64,000 bases of DNA from VXYL01 sp963422285 (lineage in GTDB: Bacteria > Pseudomonadota > Gammaproteobacteria > Pseudomonadales > Azotimanducaceae). Below the pieces are notes generated by a model. It was not told the DNA's origin and did no database searches. It saw only the letters and a list, made by a program, of their open reading frames with translations. Numbering within the stretch: the stretch's first letter is position 1; every line of letters starts with the position of its first letter. The stretch lies in contig OY729419.2 of assembly GCA_963422285.2 (NCBI GenBank), forward strand, positions 496,001-560,000, in the 5' to 3' direction. Shown piece after piece: positions 44,252 to 50,634 of the stretch. The position numbers were made by a program, and so were the translations under genes.

Positions 44252-44934
44252 GGCACCTCCGCTCGGTCGCCCAGCAGCCATTGGACGGCGTACTCCTTGG
44301 CGGCCTGCTTCGCCGCCTCTTCGCGGGCGACCAGGGAACCGCTCGCATGGACAAGGCTCTCCGACTTCGTCTTTGCCACTTCGCCGGTGCGTGCGTGGAT
44401 CAGGAAATCGTATTCAATTTTCTGCGGGGGCCACGCCAAGGCTTCCATGGGCAACACGTCCCTTTCGACATATCTTTCGATCGCATCTACGCTGACCCAG
44501 CCCACCTGGTACCACACTCGCCAAGTCAGATCTTCTCCCGGCGGGGCATCCCGGGGAACGTTCGGCTCGCCGCCGTACTCGATGACAACCTGCCTCGAGA
44601 AACGATGAGGCTCGCCCCGCTTGAACCCCCACCGCAGCCCGGCGTTGCCGCGCCAGCCGAAGTTCTTCTCGATCTCCGCCCGCGGTTCGCCCATGTAGCT
44701 AAGGCCGGCCTCGTATAGATAGACCTCGGCCACGGCCACCGCCGCCCGCTCGTCCAGGCACCCCGCGCACGGCGCCGGCGCGTACTCGCGTTCCGGCGCC
44801 GACGACGGCGTGTCCAGGCGCAAGGGCAGCACTTCGTAGACGACGTCCGCCGTCTCCCGCTCCGCTTCCTCGTCCGCCGCCGCGCCGAACGCCAGAACTG
44901 CAGCCGCCAAGGTCGGATAGAACATCGTTCGCAT
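44248..44934 (-). CDS. Secreted protein of unknown function, partner of the metalloprotease
   Basis: A 228-residue protein starting MRTMFYPTLAAAVLAFGAAA, a clear signal peptide. The mature part has a CAGC pair near residue 57, no membrane helix, and a C-terminal part reading YDFLIHARTGEVAKTKSESL, reminiscent of PepSY-like or YkwD-like secreted folds but not assignable. Its stop overlaps the metalloprotease start, so it may be a chaperone, inhibitor or cofactor of that enzyme; this is inferred only from operon structure. Confidence 0.65.
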   Translation of the reverse strand: MRTMFYPTLAAAVLAFGAAADEEAERETADVVYEVLPLRLDTPSSAPEREYAPAPCAGCLDERAAVAVAEVYLYEAGLSYMGEPRAEIEKNFGWRGNAGLRWGFKRGEPHRFSRQVVIEYGGEPNVPRDAPPGEDLTWRVWYQVGWVSVDAIERYVERDVLPMEALAWPPQKIEYDFLIHARTGEVAKTKSESLVHASGSLVAREEAAKQAAKEYAVQWLLGDRAEVP

Positions 44935-45117
44935 GGTCGTTGGCTCCTCCTCGACTGCCCTCTTTTTTCTATGGAGAGCATGTCCGCAAAGCGTCCCAGA
45001 CAACCGCAGCCTGCTCCGACGGCATCAAGGACGAAGTCCAGGTCATGGCGGCTGTCACGTTATCATAGGCGGCTTGAGCGCTTCGTTCGGCCATTCGCAA
45101 TCCAGGGGGGAAACCGC

Positions 45118-45888
45118 ATGGACATCGCAGACAAGGTCGCCGTCGTCACCGGCGGCGCATCCGGCCTCGGCAAGGCCACCGCCGAGGCCATTATCGCCGC
45201 CGGCGGCAAGGTCGCCATCCTCGACCGCAACGCCGACCTCGCCCAGCAGACGGCGAACGATCTCGGCGCCAGCGCTGCCGCGTTCGCCGCGGACGTCACC
45301 GACAACGCCTCCGTGGAGGCCGCCATCGACGGTGCGATGGCCCGCTTCGGCGCCATCCACATCGACGTCAACTGCGCCGGCATCGGCGCCGCCGGGCGCA
45401 CCGTGGGTCGGGACGGGCCGCTGGACCTGGCGGCGTTCCGCTTCGTCGTCGAAGTCAACCTCGTCGGCACCTTCAACTCGCTGCGCCAGTGCGCGTTCCA
45501 CATGGCCAGGAACGAACCCGAAGGCGACGACGGCGAGCGCGGTGTCATCGTCAACACGGCCTCGGTGGCCGCCTTCGACGGCCAGATCGGCCAAGCGGCG
45601 TACAGCGCCAGCAAGGGCGGCGTGGTGGGCATGACGCTGCCCATTGCCCGAGATCTGGCGCGCAGCGGCATCCGCGTCTGCACCATCGCGCCGGGAATCT
45701 TCGAGACGCCGATGATGATGGACGCGCCGGACCGGGTGCGCGGCCCGCTGATCGACATGGTGCAGTTCCCCAAGCGCTTGGGCGAAGCCTCGGAGTTCGC
45801 CTTGCTGGCGCGGCAGATCGTCGAGAATCCGTACCTGAACGGCGAGACCATCCGCCTCGACGGCAGCATCCGATTGCAGCCGCGCTAG
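45118..45888 (+). CDS. Short-chain dehydrogenase, 3-hydroxyacyl-CoA dehydrogenase type 2-like
   Basis: A 256-residue SDR. NAD site TGGASGLGKATAEAI with LDRNADLA (Asp selects NAD+), NCAGIGAAGRT, Ser in NTASVAAFDGQIGQ and Tyr/Lys in AAYSASKGGVVGM. The insertion near the active site and the APGIFETPMMMDAPDRVR segment match HSD17B10-like enzymes that oxidise short branched 3-hydroxyacyl-CoA in isoleucine and fatty-acid breakdown. It stands alone; no thiolase or acyl-CoA dehydrogenase is beside it. Confidence 0.87.
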   Translation: MDIADKVAVVTGGASGLGKATAEAIIAAGGKVAILDRNADLAQQTANDLGASAAAFAADVTDNASVEAAIDGAMARFGAIHIDVNCAGIGAAGRTVGRDGPLDLAAFRFVVEVNLVGTFNSLRQCAFHMARNEPEGDDGERGVIVNTASVAAFDGQIGQAAYSASKGGVVGMTLPIARDLARSGIRVCTIAPGIFETPMMMDAPDRVRGPLIDMVQFPKRLGEASEFALLARQIVENPYLNGETIRLDGSIRLQPR

Positions 45889-45919
45889 GCCATTTGTCGC
45901 AACCCATGCAGGAAGTGCC

Positions 45920-47365
45920 ATGTCCGCACCGCTAGTTCGCTTGGCAGCGCCGCTGGGCATTGCCACGCTCCTGGCCTGCGAGGTCGGGACTGACGAGCCG
46001 CAGCCGCTGACGGATCCGATTCCGGCCAAGATTGCCAAGAGCGATTTCGTGGTCGCCGTGCAGCCATTCGTGCGGGCGCCGCGCACTACCGATCCGGTCA
46101 AGCCGCTCACCACCAACGATGCCTACGCTCGCATCCAATACCTGTTGCCGATCCCGGACGAATCCGGGCGGCTGGCGTTCAACGACGTGCGTGGGCCGCT
46201 GTACATCACCAACGCCAGCGGCAAGCCTCCCAGCGCCTATCTGGACCTGCGCCGCGAAGACTTGGACTTCTACAGCGATGCCTTTCCCAACGAATCCGGC
46301 CTGCTGGGTTTCGCCTTCCATCCCGAGTTCGCGGCGCAGGGAGCGCTGGGCTACGGCAAGTTCTACACCGGCTTCAGCGCTGGGCCGGACAGTGGCAGCG
46401 CCGACTATCTGGATGAGCGCGGCGGCAACCAGGAGAGCGTGATCCGCGAGTGGACCGCGGCGGATCCTGCCGCCAGCGTCTTTCGAGGCACGTCCAGGGA
46501 GATCTTCCGCGTTGGCCAATTCGCGCCCAACCACAACATCGGCACCATCGCCTTCAACCCTGCTGCCAAGAAAGGCTCGGCGGACTACGGCTTGCTCTAT
46601 ATCTGTCTCGGCGACGGCGGCGGTGCCAACGATCCCGAACGCAACGGCCAGAACCTGACCACCCCGCTGGCCGCCATCCTGCGCATCGACCCCCTAGGCG
46701 GCAGCGACGAACGGGCCTACGGCATTCCGCCCGACAATCCGTTCGTCTCCCGCGCCGACGCCGCATCGGAAATCTGGGCCTACGGCTTGCGCCATCCGCA
46801 GCAGTTCTCCTGGGACGGCGACGGACGCATGTTCATCGCCGACATCGGCCAGGACCAAGTGGAGGAAATCAACCTCGGCGTCGCCGGCGGCAATTACGGC
46901 TGGCGGCTGCGGGAGGGCACGTTCGCTACGGCATTCGGAGTGGCCGCCGCCGGCATCGGCTCGGTCTACTCGCGGCCGGCGCAGGACGAGCAGCCATTCG
47001 TCTATCCCGTGGCGCAGTACGATCACGACGAGGGCTACGCCATCGGCAGCGGCTTCGTCTACCAGGGCAAGGCCATTGCCGCACTGCGGGGAAAGTACGT
47101 CTTCGCCGACGTTGCCCGCGGGCGGGTGTTCATCATGGACACGGACGACCTGGTTCCCGGACGCCCGGCCCTAATCGAAAATCTGCGCCTTGCCTTCAAC
47201 GGCCGGGAACGGGAACTGCTGGACGTGGCCGGCTTCGCCAACACCTACCACGGCGGCCTGCGCGCCGATCTGCGCCTGGGCATCGACGCCGCCGGCGAAC
47301 TGTACCTGCTCACCAAGGGCGACGGCTGGATACGCAAGCTGGTGCCGATGGCAGCTGCCCGCTAG
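45920..47365 (+). CDS. PQQ-dependent sugar dehydrogenase (soluble GDH/sorbosone dehydrogenase type)
   Basis: A 481-residue lipoprotein: signal ending ATLLAC (Cys20), then a six-bladed propeller of the GSDH family. Recognisable blades include GLLGFAFHPEFAAQGALGYG, NHNIGTIAFNPAA, LYICLGDGGGANDPERNGQN and IWAYGLRHPQQFSWDGDGRM followed by FIADIGQDQVEEIN, the last with the metal- and PQQ-binding residues of sGDH. It would oxidise sugars in the periplasm or at the outer membrane if PQQ is available. No pqq genes occur here. It follows the SDR by 31 bp. Confidence 0.88.
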   Translation: MSAPLVRLAAPLGIATLLACEVGTDEPQPLTDPIPAKIAKSDFVVAVQPFVRAPRTTDPVKPLTTNDAYARIQYLLPIPDESGRLAFNDVRGPLYITNASGKPPSAYLDLRREDLDFYSDAFPNESGLLGFAFHPEFAAQGALGYGKFYTGFSAGPDSGSADYLDERGGNQESVIREWTAADPAASVFRGTSREIFRVGQFAPNHNIGTIAFNPAAKKGSADYGLLYICLGDGGGANDPERNGQNLTTPLAAILRIDPLGGSDERAYGIPPDNPFVSRADAASEIWAYGLRHPQQFSWDGDGRMFIADIGQDQVEEINLGVAGGNYGWRLREGTFATAFGVAAAGIGSVYSRPAQDEQPFVYPVAQYDHDEGYAIGSGFVYQGKAIAALRGKYVFADVARGRVFIMDTDDLVPGRPALIENLRLAFNGRERELLDVAGFANTYHGGLRADLRLGIDAAGELYLLTKGDGWIRKLVPMAAAR

Positions 47366-47873
47366 CGCCTCGATCCAGCTATCGCTTCTCGACACATCGC
47401 GACACACGGCAAGGCGACGCGCCGTAGACGAGACGGAGGCCATGGACTGGTGGGGAGAAGACAGAGGCGGCAAGCCTGTACTGGCCGCCCCGTAGGATAT
47501 TAGAGGAATGCGAAAGATGTTGCGCTCCTGGCTGCGCGGGAGGGGAGCAAAACGCCCGTTGGACTCTGTCAACAGCGGTTGAAGTGAAACGGACTGCAAC
47601 TACCCTGTTGGTGTAACGGCGGCTGCTCAGTAGAGCGCGGACGGTAGACGCGGGCACCCTATTCCGGGTAGGCGCAAGGTACAGCGGCAGCGCCGCCGCC
47701 AGCCTCTCCGCTTCTTTCCGTTCGTCTCCATGCGTTCTCTTTCAAGGTCGAAGCAGTCCCCGCTGCCGGCCCAGGTAGGGATGTAGGGGGGTGGGCCGGC
47801 TTCGGCGGCGGGGGCGCCGCCCCTCCGACCGCCGCCTCGACGGCAGCCGGAAAGTCGAATCCAGAGGACGAGA
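47366..47873. other. Intergenic stretch with no recognisable gene
   Basis: Located between the sugar dehydrogenase and the Cro-like gene. Frames on both strands are short or compositionally odd. No tRNA, repeat or terminator could be supported; a phage attachment site would be expected nearby if the repressor switch came from a prophage, but I could not identify one. Confidence 0.45.
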
Positions 47874-48371
47874 TCACGCCGCGGCCTCTCGCCGCGGCGC
47901 GAAGCGAGCGTCCCCCGACGCCGCCATGTCCGCCGCATGCCGCGCGAACCGCGCGTCGCCCGCCAGTGCCAGCAGGTCCGCGATCTCCCGCATCGCCGAT
48001 CCCCGCCGCGGTGCCCGGTCCGCCCTGGGGCCGCCGCGCCCGTACTGGCTGACCGTCTTGTCCACCAAGTCCCGGTCGACGCCCAACGAAGCGGCCAGCG
48101 CCGCCCGATCCGCCACCTCCCCCCGGGCGTCCAGCGCCAGCGGCGAGCGCGCCGGCGGCGGGCGGGAGACATCGGACGGCCACGCCAAGCCGGCGGGCCA
48201 GTGGTCGCTGAACCATTGGACGATGCGGGCGTGGCGCCGCACGGTGATTCCGGCCCCAGTGCGCAGGCGCTCTATTAGCTGGCCTTGCTGGGCGGCGTAC
48301 AAGCTCACGGTGCTGAGCGACAAGCCGAGGGCCGCGGCATATTGCTCAGCGAGCAACACCGCATCGGGCAT
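47874..48371 (-). CDS. Cro-like helix-turn-helix regulator
   Basis: From ATG 48371 it is 165 residues. The N-terminal AEQYAAALGLSLSTVSLYAA and GQLIERLRTGAGITVRRHAR followed by IVQWFSDHWP match a family of small HTH proteins that I know from phage-like regions. A second helical segment (AALAASLGVDRDLVDKTVSQ) lies further on. The start is chosen because the two operator palindromes then fall just upstream; earlier in-frame ATGs lie inside them. Divergent from the S24 repressor, the classic Cro/CI layout. Its role as the lytic regulator is inference. Confidence 0.7.
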   Translation of the reverse strand: MPDAVLLAEQYAAALGLSLSTVSLYAAQQGQLIERLRTGAGITVRRHARIVQWFSDHWPAGLAWPSDVSRPPPARSPLALDARGEVADRAALAASLGVDRDLVDKTVSQYGRGGPRADRAPRRGSAMREIADLLALAGDARFARHAADMAASGDARFAPRREAAA

Positions 48372-48382
48372 ATCTGTATGAA

Positions 48383-48402
48383 TATTGGCAACCATGCCAA
48401 TA
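48383..48402. promoter_or_regulatory. Operator 1 of the repressor/Cro switch
   Basis: Perfect palindrome TATTGGCA / TGCCAATA with 4-bp spacer ACCA. It overlaps the -10 region and start site of the predicted leftward promoter and lies 12 bp before the Cro-like start codon. Confidence 0.75.
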
Positions 48403-48430
48403 CAATATTGGTAATAATGCCCATATGCAA
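48402..48430 (-). promoter_or_regulatory. Predicted promoter of the Cro-like gene
   Basis: On the minus strand, -35 TTGCAT (48425-48430) and -10 TATTGT (48402-48407) are 17 bp apart. Operator 2 fills the spacer and operator 1 abuts the -10, so a bound repressor would block RNA polymerase. Confidence 0.5.
48406..48425. promoter_or_regulatory. Operator 2 of the repressor/Cro switch
   Basis: TATTGGTA / TGCCCATA with 4-bp spacer ATAA, an imperfect version of operator 1. The centres of the two sites are 23 bp apart, close to two helical turns, which favours cooperative binding on one face. Confidence 0.65.
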
Positions 48431-48458
48431 CCATCAATGCGGAAAAAAATCAAAAAAG

Positions 48459-48488
48459 TTGGACTGAAGGTGCGCCATTTGGCATCTT
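48459..48488 (+). promoter_or_regulatory. Possible promoter of the repressor gene
   Basis: TTGGAC (48459-48464) and a weak CATCTT (48483-48488) with 18-bp spacing would start transcription at about 48495, at the repressor ATG itself. That would make a leaderless mRNA like lambda cI from PRM. The -10 matches consensus poorly, so this is tentative. Confidence 0.3.
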
Positions 48489-48499
48489 TGCCAAATGGC
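48474..48499. promoter_or_regulatory. Operator 3, overlapping the repressor start codon
   Basis: An 11-bp arm GCCATTTGGCA and its exact reverse complement flank a 4-bp spacer (TCTT). The core TTGGCA-n4-TGCCAA is identical to operator 1. The right arm contains the ATG of the repressor at 48495, so binding here should shut off the repressor gene itself. Confidence 0.7.
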
Positions 48500-49322
48500 G
48501 CTGCGTGACGAACTACTGCGACTTGTGGACGAACGGCTGGCCGAGTTGGGTATATCGGCGGCAGATGCATCTACTCGAGCGGTGGGAAACCATTACCTAA
48601 TCAGGAACATGCGCCGTCGTGACGGCGGAATGCCCTCTGTTGAGGGCCTGCGAGCTCTATGCGAGGTGTTGGGGCTGGAGTTCCGCATCGGCCCGGTTCC
48701 GAAGGGCCGGCAATCTGAACATTCGGAGCCGAAATTCAGACGGGGCACCCTGGCGACGGCGCGGCTGGCCGATCTGGAGAGCCACACGCGGGGACTGGTG
48801 CGGCTGACGGCGGACGCTGGCGGCGACCCGATTCCGCCCGACCTGCGGCCTGTGTTGCTGGGACCGGACGACGGCGGCCGTCCCGACCATATCGACAAGC
48901 CGGCGGTCGTCGACCTCGCGGCCCGCCGCCCGGTGGACGTGGTGGAACTCGCGGCCGCGGCGGGAGACGGGGAGGAGGCGCTAGACGAGCGGGTGAAGGG
49001 GTGCCTGTGGTTCCGGCGCGACTGGCTGGACCAGCATGGCATCGATCCGGCGCGGTGCGCGGTGATCGGCGTACACGGAGAGTCGATGGAGCCGCTGCTG
49101 CCGGACGGCTGCTCGATCCTGGTGGACCGCTTGCGGCGCCGGCGGCGTTCGGGGCGAGTCTACGTGCTATGCACCGGCGATGGCGTGGTGGTGAAACGCC
49201 TGCAACGGGAGCCGGGCGGCTGGCTGCTGGTCAGCGAGCACCCGGCGTGGGCGCCGGCGGCGTGGACAGACGGCACGGAGATCGTCGGCGAGGTGCGCTG
49301 GATAGCGCGGATGCTGGGGTGA
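48495..49322 (+). CDS. Phage-type CI/LexA-like repressor with S24 peptidase domain
   Basis: A 275-residue repressor. The N-terminal 65 residues form a short HTH-like domain (LAELGISAADASTRAV, RDGGMPSVEGLRALCEVLGL). The C-terminal S24 domain has the catalytic Ser197 in VHGESMEPLL and Lys234 in VVVKRLQ; a candidate self-cleavage Ala-Gly pair is at 156-157 (AAAAGDG). SOS-triggered inactivation is therefore expected. ATG 48495 lies inside operator 3, and no ribosome-binding site precedes it at normal distance, which fits a leaderless transcript. No other phage genes are found within the window. Confidence 0.85.
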   Translation: MALRDELLRLVDERLAELGISAADASTRAVGNHYLIRNMRRRDGGMPSVEGLRALCEVLGLEFRIGPVPKGRQSEHSEPKFRRGTLATARLADLESHTRGLVRLTADAGGDPIPPDLRPVLLGPDDGGRPDHIDKPAVVDLAARRPVDVVELAAAAGDGEEALDERVKGCLWFRRDWLDQHGIDPARCAVIGVHGESMEPLLPDGCSILVDRLRRRRRSGRVYVLCTGDGVVVKRLQREPGGWLLVSEHPAWAPAAWTDGTEIVGEVRWIARMLG

Positions 49323-49792
49323 ATGGTGAACGAAGAGAAACGAGGGCGGGGAGCTATGGATGAACCGTCAACAGCCGGTACAGGGTCGCGCGCAATCGAG
49401 GCGCTCATGCTCGGGCGCGGTGCGTGGCGATCAGCGTACGCGGGGAGTCGATCGCTTGATCTGCTACACCCTGCAAGTTTGCCTTTCACGCAGCTTTGCT
49501 CGCAAATCCTTTGACAACGGGGCTGGCCCTAGTCCGTGCCGGCAGGGTGGCCTGATATCCGGCATGCGGTTGTCGCTACCAAGCGGCGCGCTTGCCCAGG
49601 CAATGCGTCCTGTCTTCAGGCTCGACGTGAACGGCGTCCGGGCCTACTGCACACCCGTCACAGCACAATGCGGGCAACGGCAGGGCACGCTACATTTCCG
49701 GCTGAGGCTCATCGGGATTTCTGGATTCATGGGGCAACAAGGCGAGGGGTGTTATCTTCTCTTCCTCCTGCGTACTACCGCGTTCCGACCGG
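49323..49792. other. Intergenic stretch downstream of the repressor
   Basis: About 470 bp with lower GC than its surroundings and only short frames without domain-like content. It separates the repressor from the convergent kdsB. I see no attachment site or terminator that I can defend. Confidence 0.45.
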
Positions 49793-50557
49793 TTATCGAG
49801 CGTCTCTCCCTGCCAGGATGGCGCGCACCCGCTCCGCGTCGGCGGTCGTGTCGACGCCGCCGGGCACGGCGGCCACCGCGTCGGCTACGGCGATGTCGCG
49901 GCCATGATCGAGCAGCCGCAGCTGCTCCAACACCTCGGTCTGCTCCAAGACGCTCGGGGACCAGCCGACGAACTCCCTGAGCGCCCCCACTCGATAGGCG
50001 TAGATGCCGATGTGCCGCCGCCAGCCGGCACCGATCCGCGCAGGTTCGCCCAGAGCGAATGCCTGCCGGGACCAGGGGATAGGTGCGCGGGAGAAGTACA
50101 GCGCCCTACCCTGGCCGCTCACCACCACCTTGACGATGTTGGGATCAAAGACATCGGCAGCACGGACGATAGGCTCGCTCAAGGTGGCCACCCGGCAGTC
50201 TCCGCTCCGCACCAGTGCGGCCACCTGATCGATGACCGCTGGAGGTACCAGCGGCTCGTCGCCCTGCACGTTGACGACGATCTCGTGGTCTCGCCAGCCC
50301 ATGGTCGCCGCCACCTCCATCACGCGGTCGGAGCCGGACGGATGATCCTCTCGCGTCAGCATCGACGAAGCGCCGCTGCCGGCCACTGCGTCCACCACCC
50401 GGCTGTCGTCCGTAGCAACGATCACGCTCTTGGCGGTCGAGCGCAAGGCCTGGGCGGCAACGCGCGCGATCATCGGCTGGCCGGCAAGGTCGACGAGCGG
50501 CTTGCCGGGCAAGCGTGTGGCGCCGTAGCGAGCCGGGATCACGACGCGATAGGTCAC
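49793..50557 (-). CDS. kdsB: CMP-KDO synthetase
   Basis: Activates KDO for attachment to lipid A. The 254-residue protein has the family N-terminus RVVIPARYGATRLPGKPL, then VATDDSRVV, SGSDRVMEVA, VNVQGDEPLVPP and RHIGIYAYRV. GTG 50557 is inferred as start since no ATG is near the conserved N-terminus. It lies 77 bp after the lpxK part of the fusion gene, the conserved gene order without the small ycaR/trm112-like gene in between. Confidence 0.96.
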   Translation of the reverse strand: MTYRVVIPARYGATRLPGKPLVDLAGQPMIARVAAQALRSTAKSVIVATDDSRVVDAVAGSGASSMLTREDHPSGSDRVMEVAATMGWRDHEIVVNVQGDEPLVPPAVIDQVAALVRSGDCRVATLSEPIVRAADVFDPNIVKVVVSGQGRALYFSRAPIPWSRQAFALGEPARIGAGWRRHIGIYAYRVGALREFVGWSPSVLEQTEVLEQLRLLDHGRDIAVADAVAAVPGGVDTTADAERVRAILAGRDAR

Positions 50558-50634
50558 GACGTCGCCCGCCGAGCGCAGCCACGCCCAGACCCAGCCCCCA
50601 TGACCTCGACCGGCCAGGACAACCGGCTCATTCG

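Noticed and set aside
43745..44608. Long plus-strand open frame over the secreted protein pair
   Set aside because: Antisense to two genes with clear signal peptides and a metalloprotease site; its residues show no domain pattern.
48440..48460. A-rich stretch before the repressor as a replication origin or UP element
   Set aside because: Too short and no iterons or DnaA boxes; it may only be spacer between the divergent promoters.
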